Position numbers and translations under genes: made by a program
Part shown: positions 1 through 8,023 of the stretch, one piece after another
Numbering within the stretch: position 1 is the stretch's first letter
How the letters are laid out: the number at the start of each line of letters is the position of its first letter
NCBI RefSeq assembly: GCF_017876295.1
Contig: NZ_JAGINT010000001.1
Coordinates: 3,534,001-3,598,000 of the forward strand
Length of the DNA stretch: 64,000 bases
DNA from: Kribbella aluminosa
GTDB lineage: Bacteria > Actinomycetota > Actinomycetes > Propionibacteriales > Kribbellaceae
Direction of reading: 5' to 3'
The notes under the pieces: model-generated
What the model was told of the DNA's origin: nothing
The model's input: the letters and a program-made list of their open reading frames with translations, nothing else
Database searches by the model: none

Positions 1-1
1 C

Positions 2-1000
2 ATCGGGGTGAACTACGACACGGGTCTCGTGTACGGCGGCCGCAACACCCGCCGGCGCTTCGACATCGATGCGGTACGCAACGACCTGAGGGTGATCGCC
101 GACCGGCTGCACGCACCGGCGGTGCGGATCTCCGGCGGGGACCCGGATCGGCTGACGTTCGCCGCCGAGGCGGCGCTCGCCGCGGGACTCGACGTGTGGT
201 TCTCGCCGATGCCGATGGATCTGGAGCCGGACCAGGTGATCAGCCTGCTCACCGACTGCGCCGCGCGCGCCGAGCCCCTTCGCCAGGCGGCCGAAGCGGA
301 AGTGGTGATGGTGCTCGGCTGCGAGCTGACCTTGTTCTGCAAGGGCTTCCTGCCGGGCGAGACGGCGCAGGAGCGGATCGCACTGATGATGGATCCCGCG
401 ACCTGGACCGACCCGGCGAAGGTGGCCCAGCTGCAGGCCGGCCTCGCGCGCTGGACCGGCCTCCAGCAGGAGCTGGTCGCCGCCGCCCGCAAGGTCTTCG
501 CCGGCCGGATCACGTACGCCGCCGGGATGTGGGAGGACGTGAACTGGGACCTGTTCGACATCGTCGCTCTCGACGCGTACCGGGACGCGAACAACGCCGC
601 GACCTTCGCCGATGAGCTGGCGGCGCGGTCCACGTGGGGCAAACCGGTGGTGGCGACCGAGTTCGGCTGCTGCACGTACCGCGGTGCCGCCGGCCGTGGC
701 GGGCTCGGCTGGACGGTCGTCGACGCGAAGGCCGATCCGCCCGTGCTCGACGGCGTGTACGAGCGACGGGAGGAGGAACAAGTGGAGTATCTGATGGACC
801 TGGTCGAGGAATTCGACCGGATCAACCTCGCGGCCGCGTTCTGGTTCAGCTTCGCCGGCTTCGAGCTGCCGCACCGCCCCGGCGACCCGCAGCACGACCT
901 GGATCTGGCGGCGTACGGTCTGGTCGCCGTCGACGACGAAGGGAACTGGAAGCCGAAGCAGGTCTTCGGCAAACTCGCCGAGCTGAACGCCGACCGCTGA
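2..1000 (+). CDS. TIM-barrel glycosidase-like protein, 5' truncated
   Basis: The reading frame is open to the first base (IGVNYDTG at the edge), so the true start is probably upstream; a GTG at 8 is the first in-window start candidate. The 330 visible residues have the alternating strand/helix layout of a (beta/alpha)8 barrel, with likely active-site acidic residues in MWEDVNWD (about 180) and VVATEFGC (about 220) and an aromatic FWFSF segment near 280. This resembles glycoside hydrolases that end in a conserved Glu at the seventh strand. No signal peptide is visible because the N-terminus is missing. Substrate unknown; some databases label such proteins abortive infection, for which I see no support. 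Confidence 0.6.
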   Translation: MGVNYDTGLVYGGRNTRRRFDIDAVRNDLRVIADRLHAPAVRISGGDPDRLTFAAEAALAAGLDVWFSPMPMDLEPDQVISLLTDCAARAEPLRQAAEAEVVMVLGCELTLFCKGFLPGETAQERIALMMDPATWTDPAKVAQLQAGLARWTGLQQELVAAARKVFAGRITYAAGMWEDVNWDLFDIVALDAYRDANNAATFADELAARSTWGKPVVATEFGCCTYRGAAGRGGLGWTVVDAKADPPVLDGVYERREEEQVEYLMDLVEEFDRINLAAAFWFSFAGFELPHRPGDPQHDLDLAAYGLVAVDDEGNWKPKQVFGKLAELNADR

Positions 1001-1072
1001 CGGACCAGGCTCGGCCGGCGAGGAGCTGACCAAGCGGCACCCTGGTCTTGGACTGACGGGTACATTCGAGGG

Positions 1073-1510
1073 GTGCTGACGGCGAAGGGCGTGGCGACGC
1101 GGGAGCGGATCGTGGCGGCGGCTGCCGCGGAGATTCGGGAGCATGGGGTCGGTGCGGTCAAGCTCGACGACGTCGGCCGGCGCAGCCGGACCGGGAAGAG
1201 CCAGCTGTTCCACTACTTCCCGGACGGGAAGGAACAGTTGCTGCTCGCGGTCGCCGAGCGCGAGGCCGAGCAGGTGCTCGACGACCAGGAGCCGCACCTC
1301 GGCCAGCTCACCAGCTGGGACGCCTGGCGCGACTGGCGTGACGGGGTCGTGGAGAAGTACCGGAGGCAGGGCGTGAACTGCCCGCTCGGCGTACTGATCA
1401 CGGAGATCGGCCGCCGTACCCCGGCCGCGCAGACGGTGACCGGGCAGCTGCTCGCGCAGTGGGAGCGGCGGCGATCCAGGGCGGTGTCGCGATCCTGATG
1501 GCGTCCGGTA
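1073..1510 (+). pseudogene. TetR-family regulator, internally deleted and frameshifted
   Basis: The first 130 codons are a clean TetR N-terminus: helix-turn-helix (about 10-50, VKLDDVGRRSRTGKSQLFHYF) and the start of the ligand domain ending TGQLLAQWE. The frame then runs into a stop at 1498, giving 141 aa instead of about 190. From 1468 another frame reads AAIQGGVAILMASG, which matches the near-terminal AxxQGGxxL motif of this TetR class. About 35 codons between the two segments appear to be lost together with the frame. I infer a non-functional relic, and its usual target gene is not identifiable. Confidence 0.6.
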
Positions 1511-1980
1511 CCCGGCCGGCTTGTCCGCGACCTTCGCGCCGGGGCTGACCATCCAGCCCTGGTACTCCGGCGTGAACATCCGGTAGACCGACGACGGCGG
1601 TACGGCGCTCGCCTCGTCGAGCCGGGTCCGCAGCTCGGCGTACCGGATCTTGCCGGCCCGGGCAAGGTCGTCGAGGGTCCGCAGTACCTCGTCGACGGGG
1701 GTGATGCGGTCCCACGTGTGCAGCGGGAACAGGTCGACGTAGTCGGTGCCGAGCCGGCGCAGCGAGTCGTCGAGGGCGCGGATCAGGTGCTTGCGGCTGT
1801 TGCCGCCCGCGTTCGGGTCGCCGGTGTCGACGCTGTTGGTCGCCTTGGTGGTGAGCACCATCCGCTCCTGGACGCCGGCCTCGGCGATCAGCCGGCCGAC
1901 GATCCGTTCGCTCTCGCCCGCGGTGTAGAAGTCGGCGGTGTCGATGAAGTTGCCGCCGGCATCGACAGCAGGTAGTAGTC
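1500..1980 (-). pseudogene. aldo/keto reductase fragment
   Basis: Reading the minus strand from about 1975 gives DAGGNFIDTADFYTAGESER, then RKHLIRALDDSLRRLGTDYV and LDDLARAGKIRY, the central strands of an aldo/keto reductase (the N-terminal Tyr region and C-terminal NADP-binding part are absent). A TGA lies in frame just upstream, so there is no start. After AGKIRY (about 1636) the sequence leaves the family and continues as unrelated coding-like sequence to about 1500, where it abuts the TetR relic. No intact gene is present; this is a decayed patch of several gene pieces. Confidence 0.6.
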
Positions 1981-2077
1981 GTCAAGTGCCATGGCCACAG
2001 AATTGCTCGCCGAAAATGGGACCGGCAAGTACAAAGATCAGCCTGCGCCGAACGATGGTGCGTGAAAGGATTTCGGC

Positions 2078-4018
2078 GTGCACCTGACTGAACAGCAGCG
2101 GAGTGAGCTCGAGCGGTTGGCGGAGTCGGTGGTGCCGGGGGAGGGGTGGCGCCGGCGGGTGGTGGGGTTTGTCGAGCGGGTGCTGACCGAGGATCGGCCG
2201 GACTGGAGTGATCGGGTCGAGCAGGCGTTGGCCGGGGTCGATCGCGACTGGCTGGTGCGGCTGGTCGCGCAGGGGTACTACGCGGAGCCGGCGGCGTGGG
2301 ACAGCGTTGGGTGGCGGACGGGGGAGTTCGCCGCGGTGCGCACGGAGCTGAAGGTGACGCCGCGGGACGCGATCGCCGAGCGGTACGACTGTGTGGTGAT
2401 CGGGTCGGGCGCCGGTGGTGGCGCGGCGGCTCAGGTGCTGGCGGAGTCGGGGCGTTCGGTGCTGGTCGTCGAGCTGGGCAGTTACCCGTCGACGGAGTCG
2501 CTCGCGCACGATCATCTGCGGAACCCCCGGTCGTCGCTCGGGCTGCCCGCGCCGACCGATCCGGATCCGGCCGGGCGGCCACGGGTCGCGGTCGTGGACG
2601 GCGTACGGCAGCAGGTGTTGCCGTCCGACGGCGCCTGGGGGAACAACGCGTTCACGGTCGGCGGCGGGACCCGGGTGTACGGCGCGCAGGCCTGGCGGTT
2701 CGTGCCGCGGGACTTCCGGATGGCCACGACGTACGGCGTACCGGACGGCAGTTCGCTCGCGGACTGGCCGATCTCGTACGACGACCTGGAGCCGTACTAC
2801 TCGCTGGCGGAGCAGCGGTTCGGGGTCAGCGGCGGCGGAACGGACCCGTGGCACGAGCCGCGGTCGATCCCGCTGCCGATGCCGCCGATGCCGCGCACCG
2901 TGGCGGCCGACCTGCTGGCCGGAGCGGCCGGGCGGCTGGGCTGGGGCACGCTCGACGTACCGCTGCTGATCAACTCGGTCGACTACCAAGGACGCTCCGG
3001 CTGTGTGCGGTGCGGGCAGTGCGTCGGGTTCGCCTGCCCGGTCGAGGCGAAGGGCGGAACGCACAACACCGCGCTGCCCGCCGCGCTCGCGACCGGGAAC
3101 TGCACGCTCGTCACCGAGACCACCGCCGAGCGACTCGTCACGGACACGACCGGCCGCGTCGTCGGGGTCGCGCTGGTGAGCGCCGACGGTCGGCGGACGG
3201 TGTCATGCGACGAAGTGGTCATCGCTGCCGGCGCCTCCGAGACGCCGCGGCTGTTGCTGAACAGCGCGCACGACGGCGAGCCGAACGGGATCGGCAACAA
3301 CCAGGACCAGGTCGGCCGGCACCTGCAGGCACATGTGTACGCCGGCGCGGTCGGGCTGTTCGACGACGAGGTGGCGGACCTCGTCGGGCCCGGTGTGTCG
3401 ATCGCGACCTGCGACTTCCGGCACGGCAACGACGGGATCGTCGGCGGCGGGATGCTCGCCAACGAGTTCGTGCCGACGCCCGCGGCGACGTACGACTATC
3501 TGACCTCGGCCGGGCTGATCCCCGCGGCCGGTGCGGAGAGCCTGCACGCGATGCGGCACGCGGTACGCCGGATGCTCCGGGTCGTCGGGCCGATCCAGGA
3601 GGTGACGTCCGCGGAGTCCCGGGTGCGCGTCGATCCGTCGGTCGTCGACCGGTACGGGAACCCGGTCCTGGTGACGAGCGGGTCGATCCACCCCGAGGAC
3701 GCCCGTGCGCACGGCTTCATGAGCGCCAAGGCCAGGGTCTGGCTGGAGGAGGCCGGCGCGGCCCGCACGTCCGTCGGTGAACTGGGGAGTCTGGCTCACC
3801 CGAGTACCGGGCAGCACCAGGCCGGGACATGCCGGATGGGCGACGACCCGGCCCGCTCCGTCACCGATCCACACGGCCGGCTCTGGGGCCACGGCAACGT
3901 GTGGATCGCCGACGCCTCGGTGCACGTCACCAACGGCGGCGTGAACCCGGTCCTCACCGTCCTGGCCACCGCACTGCGCACGGCCGAGGGGATCGTCGGC
4001 ACTCTCAAAAGGACGTAG
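2078..4018 (+). CDS. GMC-family FAD-dependent oxidoreductase
   Basis: 646 aa, GTG start with an AAAGGA ribosome site 6 bases upstream. Residues 1-95 form a helical N-terminal domain, then the FAD dinucleotide motif GSGAGGG (about 109-115). A cysteine-rich segment CVRCGQCVGFAC (about 309-320) is typical of cytochrome-partnered alcohol/sugar GMC dehydrogenases. The C-terminal HQAGTCRMG and the VTNGGVNPVLTV block carry the catalytic His and Asn. Likely oxidises an alcohol or sugar at the cytoplasmic side or membrane; the electron acceptor is unknown. It stands alone, with decayed genes upstream and a convergent VOC gene downstream. Confidence 0.8.
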   Translation: MHLTEQQRSELERLAESVVPGEGWRRRVVGFVERVLTEDRPDWSDRVEQALAGVDRDWLVRLVAQGYYAEPAAWDSVGWRTGEFAAVRTELKVTPRDAIAERYDCVVIGSGAGGGAAAQVLAESGRSVLVVELGSYPSTESLAHDHLRNPRSSLGLPAPTDPDPAGRPRVAVVDGVRQQVLPSDGAWGNNAFTVGGGTRVYGAQAWRFVPRDFRMATTYGVPDGSSLADWPISYDDLEPYYSLAEQRFGVSGGGTDPWHEPRSIPLPMPPMPRTVAADLLAGAAGRLGWGTLDVPLLINSVDYQGRSGCVRCGQCVGFACPVEAKGGTHNTALPAALATGNCTLVTETTAERLVTDTTGRVVGVALVSADGRRTVSCDEVVIAAGASETPRLLLNSAHDGEPNGIGNNQDQVGRHLQAHVYAGAVGLFDDEVADLVGPGVSIATCDFRHGNDGIVGGGMLANEFVPTPAATYDYLTSAGLIPAAGAESLHAMRHAVRRMLRVVGPIQEVTSAESRVRVDPSVVDRYGNPVLVTSGSIHPEDARAHGFMSAKARVWLEEAGAARTSVGELGSLAHPSTGQHQAGTCRMGDDPARSVTDPHGRLWGHGNVWIADASVHVTNGGVNPVLTVLATALRTAEGIVGTLKRT

Positions 4019-4090
4019 TCGTATACGTACATCCGATCGCCCGCCTGAGCGCGCCGCGAAGGTGCCCGGTTCGCGGGACACCTCCTGTCG

Positions 4091-4615
4091 TCAGTGCACC
4101 CGCGAGATCCCGACGCCGCTGCGGGCCTCCCGGCCGTACTTGGCCAGCTCCGCGGGGAGGTCCAGCCGGGCGACGCCGGTCTTGGTGCGGTCGTCGTCGG
4201 TGAGCAGGTCGGCCGGGATGATCCAGACCACCTCGAACTCGAGCCCGTCCGGGTCCTTGCCGTACAGGGACTTGGTCGTGCCGTGGTCGGACGCACCGAC
4301 GAGCGCACCGGCCGCGCTCAGGGCCCCGGCCAGGGACTCGAGGTCGCCGAGGGTGTCGACCTCCCAGGCCAGGTGGTAGAGCCCGACGGTGGTCCGCCCG
4401 GCGCCCGACGGGCCTGCCTGGGAGCCGATCTGGAACAGGCCGAGGTCGTGGTCGTTGGTCGACCCGGGCGCGCGCAGGAAGGCCGCACCGGGGATCGCGT
4501 CGCCGGTCTCGGTGTACCCGAAACCGAGCACGTCTCGGTAGAACGCGACGCTCGCCTCGACGTCACGTACGTACAACACCGCGTGGTTCAACCGGAAGAT
4601 CGCCATGTCAACCAT
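4091..4615 (-). CDS. VOC-family (glyoxalase/extradiol dioxygenase fold) protein
   Basis: 174 aa with two betaalphabetabetabeta modules: LNHAVLYVRDVEASVAFYRDVL (9-30) and YHLAWEVDTLGDLESLAGAL (about 80-100). Metal-ligand candidates are His in LNHAVL, His in YHLAWE and Glu in PDGLEFEVV, as in catechol 2,3-dioxygenase-like enzymes. Two start codons are possible (4615 or 4606). An inverted repeat TCAAC-N7-GTTGA (4608-4624) overlaps the start and a TATCAT -10-like box, suggesting repression at the promoter and a leaderless or near-leaderless transcript. Substrate unknown. Confidence 0.75.
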   Translation of the reverse strand: MVDMAIFRLNHAVLYVRDVEASVAFYRDVLGFGYTETGDAIPGAAFLRAPGSTNDHDLGLFQIGSQAGPSGAGRTTVGLYHLAWEVDTLGDLESLAGALSAAGALVGASDHGTTKSLYGKDPDGLEFEVVWIIPADLLTDDDRTKTGVARLDLPAELAKYGREARSGVGISRVH

Positions 4616-4624
4616 GATAGTTGA
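4608..4624. promoter_or_regulatory. inverted repeat over VOC gene start
   Basis: TCAAC-N7-GTTGA, perfect 5-bp arms, centred on the start codon of the minus-strand VOC gene. Likely an operator by position; the binding protein is not identifiable. Confidence 0.35.
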
Positions 4625-4639
4625 AGGCTAAACCTTTTT

Positions 4640-5326
4640 CTAGCGGCGGCGCCGAGGTTTCTTCTGTGGTGTCTTCTGCGTTGTCTTCTGCACTGTCTTC
4701 CGGGCCGGCTTCTGGGCGGCTCGTTTCGGCACGGCGGGTCCGCGGGTGCTGTTCACCGTGCGGCCGCGGACGATCCCGATCAGGTGCTCGACGAGTTCGC
4801 CGGTCGCGCCCTCGGGCCAGCTGAGTGCGACCTGCGACTCCGGTACGCCGGTCAGCGGCCGGTAGGTGAGATCCTTCCGATGGTGCAGCCGGGCCAGCGA
4901 CTGCGGGACCACCAGCAGGCCGGTGCCCATGGCAACCAGCTCGATCGCGTCCGCGGTCCGCGCCGGGCGGTCCTCGATCAGCCGGCCGGGTGGCCGCGCC
5001 CAGTCGAGGACGTCGTCCTGCGAGTGCAGCATCAGTTCGTCGGCGAGGTCGTCGGTGGTGATCTCGTCGGCGGCCGTGATCAGGTGGTCCTTCGGTACCA
5101 CGACGACCGTCTGCTCGACGTACAGCGGGATCGCGTGCAGGCCGGTGCGGTCGATCGGGAGCCGGAGGAGTACGGCGTCGAGCTCGGCGCGCCGGACCAG
5201 GTCCGGGGCTTCGGCGGCGGCGACCTGGACCAGCTCCAGCGGAATCCGGGGGAGTCGCTCCGCCCAGAGCCGGGACCATTTGGCGGGCGTCACGCCGGGG
5301 ACGTAGCCCAGCCGGAATCCGGTCAC
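4640..5326 (-). CDS. LysR-type substrate-binding domain protein without HTH
   Basis: 228 aa from a GTG at 5326. The protein begins directly with the effector domain (VTGFRLGYVPGVTPAKWSRL), so the approx. 60-90 residue winged HTH and linker of LysR regulators are absent. The domain is otherwise complete (LRLPIDRTGLHAIPLYVEQ, VAMGTGLLVVPQSLARL). The last approx. 26 residues are a Lys/Arg/Gln/Thr-rich tail (KTVQKTTQKTPQKKPRRRR) like a histone H1 tail, which may give non-specific DNA binding. It is divergent from the DUF5997 gene 33 bp away, a pairing seen widely in Actinobacteria. Function unknown. Confidence 0.75.
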   Translation of the reverse strand: MTGFRLGYVPGVTPAKWSRLWAERLPRIPLELVQVAAAEAPDLVRRAELDAVLLRLPIDRTGLHAIPLYVEQTVVVVPKDHLITAADEITTDDLADELMLHSQDDVLDWARPPGRLIEDRPARTADAIELVAMGTGLLVVPQSLARLHHRKDLTYRPLTGVPESQVALSWPEGATGELVEHLIGIVRGRTVNSTRGPAVPKRAAQKPARKTVQKTTQKTPQKKPRRRR

Positions 5327-5359
5327 GGATCCGAGGTTACCGGGCGTTACGCTGCTGCC

Positions 5360-5722
5360 ATGACGGCGCGTAAGTCTCAGACGATGAAACCGGCCACGGC
5401 GGCGAAGAAGCTGGACGTGTACCTGCCGGCCACTCCGGCCGAATTCCAGGAGGGCGTCGTCTCCCGGGACGAGCTGAACGCCCTGCAGGCCGACCCGCCC
5501 GAGTGGCTCCGCGAACTGCGGAAGAACGGGCCGCACCCGCGCCCGGTGGTTGCCGCCCGGCTCGGCGTCTCGATCAGCGGCCTGGCCCGGGCCGGGGTCA
5601 CCGAGGCGCTGACCACCGAGGAGATCGACGCGATCCGCGACGAGGACCCGGACTGGCTGGAGCGCGAGCGCGCCACCCAGGCGGAGGTCCGCCGCCAGGA
5701 AGCCGACCAGAAGCGGCCCTAG
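5360..5722 (+). CDS. DUF5997 family protein
   Basis: 120 aa, ATG at 5360. Recognised from the conserved blocks MKPATAAKKLDVYLPATPAEFQ, DPPEWLRELRKNGPHPRPVVA and LTTEEIDAI. The middle (AARLGVSISGLARAGV) looks like a small helix-turn-helix segment, so it might bind DNA or partner the divergent HTH-less LysR domain protein; that is inference. The C-terminus is charged and helical (ERERATQAEVRRQEADQ). No catalytic residues are apparent. Its length matches the family. Confidence 0.8.
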   Translation: MTARKSQTMKPATAAKKLDVYLPATPAEFQEGVVSRDELNALQADPPEWLRELRKNGPHPRPVVAARLGVSISGLARAGVTEALTTEEIDAIRDEDPDWLERERATQAEVRRQEADQKRP

Positions 5723-5930
5723 CTGATCCGCACCCGGAGGCCAGGTCGAAGTCCATCCGCGCCGGGTCGCCCTCGTGCGGGACGAGGTGCAGGTCGTCGC
5801 CCTTGACCGTCCCGACGATCCGGGTCCGTACGCCGCCCCACAGCAGCACACCCCGGTCCGGCGCTGCCCGCAACGCCCAGCTAGAACGCGGAAAGTTCGA
5901 GCCGATGGGTGTGCCCGGACTGCTCGCTCA
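5720..5930 (-). pseudogene. small conserved-looking ORF, frame broken
   Basis: An ATG at 5930, 3 bases after the end of the aminotransferase coding sequence, reads MSEQSGHTHRLELSAF and then stops at 5881. In the neighbouring frame the message continues as WALRAAPDRGVLLWGG, VRTRIVGTVKGDDLHLVPHE and GDPARMDFDL, which has natural codon and residue use. Removing one base near 5880 would join them into a roughly 60-70 residue protein translated after the aminotransferase. Family not recognised; a sequencing error is possible. Confidence 0.35.
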
Positions 5931-7088
5931 TGACTCCACCAATACCTTGAAGGCGTCGAGGGCGCGGCGGAGGTTGTCGATCGAGTTCGCGTACGAGAAC
6001 CGCAGGTGGCCCTCGCCGTACGCGCCGAACGACGTGCCGGGCAGGCAGGCGACGCCGGCCTCGTCCAGGAGGCGGTCGGACAGGGTGGCCGCGGGTACGC
6101 CGAGCTCGGTGATGTTCGGGAACGCGTAGAAGGCGCCGCCGGGCTCGACACAGGACACACCCGGTACGGCGTTCAGCCCGGAGACGATCACCTCGCGCCG
6201 TTCGCGGAACGCCTCGCGCATCCGGTCGACCTCGTCCCACGGGCCCTCGAGGGCGGCGATCGCGGCGTGCTGGCTGAACGCCGACGTACACGACACCGAG
6301 TTGATCATCAGTCGCGTCACCGGCTCCACGAGCGGCTCCGGGAACACGCCGTACCCCAGTCGCCAGCCGGTCATCGCGAACGTCTTCGACCAGCCGTCGA
6401 GCAGCACGGTCCGCTCCGCCATGCCGTCGAGGTCGAGCACGCTGTGGTGGGCGCCGTCGTACCGCAAGGCCCAGTAGACCTCGTCGCTCAGGACGACCAG
6501 GTCGTGCTCGATCGCGATCTCGGCGATCGCCTGGAGCTGCTCGGGTGTCGACGCGCTGCCGCACGGGTTGTGCGGCGAGTTGAGGATCAGCAGTTTGGTC
6601 CGATCGGTGACCAGCGAGCGCAGTTCGTCCGGGTCGATGACGAACCCGTTCTCCTCGCGCAGCGGCACCGGGACCGGTTTCGCGCCGGCGAAGGACGCGA
6701 TCGACGCGTACATCGGGAACCCCGGGTCCGGATACAGGACCTCGTCGCCTTCCTCGCAGAGCGCCAGGATCGTGAAGAACATGATCGGCTTCGCACCCGG
6801 CGTGATCAGCACCCGGTCGGGTGCCGTCCGCAGCCGGCCGGTGCGTTCCAGGAAGTCCGCGACCGCGACCCGGAGCTCGGGGATACCAGGGGCTGGGACG
6901 TAGTGCGTGAAGCCTTTGTCCAGCGCTAGCTGGGCCGCGGCGATCACGTGCGCCGGGGTGTCGAAGTCCGGCTCACCGATCTCGAGATGCACGATCTCGC
7001 GTCCGGTCGCCTCCAGTGCCTTGGCCTTGGCCAGCACCTCGAACGCCGACTCGGTCCCCAACCGGTCCATCCGACCAGCAAGTTTCAC
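5928..7088 (-). CDS. PLP-dependent aminotransferase class I/II
   Basis: 386 aa. I prefer the GTG at 7088 because GGAAGGA lies 6-7 bases upstream and the family begins near KLAGRMDRLG. Fold-type I features: substrate loop EPDFDTP (about 38-44), NSPHNPCGS motif (about 170), cofactor-binding DEVYWALRYDG, and the Schiff-base lysine in DGWSKTFAMTGWRLGYG (about 238). C-terminal Arg in LRFSYANS binds the substrate carboxylate. It belongs to the aspartate/aromatic aminotransferase group; amino donor unknown. It is divergent from the epimerase gene with about 50 bp between starts. Confidence 0.85.
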   Translation of the reverse strand: MKLAGRMDRLGTESAFEVLAKAKALEATGREIVHLEIGEPDFDTPAHVIAAAQLALDKGFTHYVPAPGIPELRVAVADFLERTGRLRTAPDRVLITPGAKPIMFFTILALCEEGDEVLYPDPGFPMYASIASFAGAKPVPVPLREENGFVIDPDELRSLVTDRTKLLILNSPHNPCGSASTPEQLQAIAEIAIEHDLVVLSDEVYWALRYDGAHHSVLDLDGMAERTVLLDGWSKTFAMTGWRLGYGVFPEPLVEPVTRLMINSVSCTSAFSQHAAIAALEGPWDEVDRMREAFRERREVIVSGLNAVPGVSCVEPGGAFYAFPNITELGVPAATLSDRLLDEAGVACLPGTSFGAYGEGHLRFSYANSIDNLRRALDAFKVLVES

Positions 7089-7138
7089 GATGTGTCCTTC
7101 CACGGTGGCATTTCAGAGCTTAGTGCGATGATCACGGG

Positions 7139-8023
7139 GTGAGTGAACAGAGGCGGGTTGCGGTCACCGGGAGCAGTGGGAAGCTCGGCCGGGCCGTCGT
7201 CGATCATCTGGTGGCGAACGGGTGGGACGTGGTCGCCCTGGACCAGGCTCCACCGGCGCGGGCGGACGTGACGTCGACCCGGCTGGATCTGACCGATTTC
7301 GGCCAGACCTTCGAGGCGATCGCGGGCATCGACGACCGGCACGACGGTGTCGACGCGGTCGTGCACCTGGCCGCGATCCCGGCGCCGGGTCTCCGGCCGA
7401 ACGCCGCGACGTTCCAGAACAACATGACGGCCACCTACAACGTGTTCTCGGCCGCGCTGAGGGCCGGTGTCCGGAACATCGTGTGGGCGTCGAGCGAGAC
7501 CGTGCTGGGCCTGCCGTTCGACGAGTTCCCGCCGTACGTGCCGGTGGACGAGGACTACCCGCCGCGGCCGAACAGCACCTACTCCCTGGTCAAGACGCTC
7601 GAGGAGGAGCTGGCCCGGCAGCTGTGCCGGTGGCATCCGGACCTGAAGCTGATCGGACTGCGGTTCTCGAACGTGATGTATCCCGAGGACTACGCTCGCT
7701 TCCCGTCGTTCGACGCCGACGCTCAGGCCCGCAAGTGGAACCTGTGGGGCTACATCGACGCCCGCGACGGCGCACAAGCCGTCCGCAAGGCCCTCGAGTA
7801 CGACGTGACCGGGACGGACGTGTTCATCGTCGCCAATGCCGACACGGTGATGTCCCGGCCCAACGAGGAACTGCTCGCCGAGGTGTTCCCGGGCGTTGCG
7901 GTGAAGCGGCAGGTCGGCCCGAACGAGACGCTGCTCTCGATCGAGAAGGCCCGCCGCCTGCTCGGTTACGAACCTGAGTACTCCTGGCGGGGCCCGAACG
8001 GGAACAGCGTGTCCGGGTCGTAG
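7139..8023 (+). CDS. NAD-dependent epimerase/dehydratase (extended SDR)
   Basis: 294 aa from GTG 7139. Rossmann motif VTGSSGKLGRAVV (about 8-20, TGxxGxxG), catalytic YSLVK (YxxxK, about 147-151) and the upstream Ser in WASSETV. C-terminal substrate region RPNEELLAEVFPGVAVK ends GYEPEYSW as expected for sugar-nucleotide or uronate-type SDRs. The last 58 bp overlap the convergent FAD oxidase. Substrate cannot be told from sequence. Confidence 0.8.
   Translation: MSEQRRVAVTGSSGKLGRAVVDHLVANGWDVVALDQAPPARADVTSTRLDLTDFGQTFEAIAGIDDRHDGVDAVVHLAAIPAPGLRPNAATFQNNMTATYNVFSAALRAGVRNIVWASSETVLGLPFDEFPPYVPVDEDYPPRPNSTYSLVKTLEEELARQLCRWHPDLKLIGLRFSNVMYPEDYARFPSFDADAQARKWNLWGYIDARDGAQAVRKALEYDVTGTDVFIVANADTVMSRPNEELLAEVFPGVAVKRQVGPNETLLSIEKARRLLGYEPEYSWRGPNGNSVSGS

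Noticed and set aside
13..1161. A 382-codon minus-strand open frame over the first gene
   Set aside because: Ser/Arg/Ala-rich translation with no family features; mirror of the TIM-barrel coding sequence.
7966..8023. 58-bp overlap of the epimerase and FAD oxidase read as a deletion junction
   Set aside because: Both proteins have normal family length once the oxidase frameshift is corrected, so a simple convergent overlap is enough.
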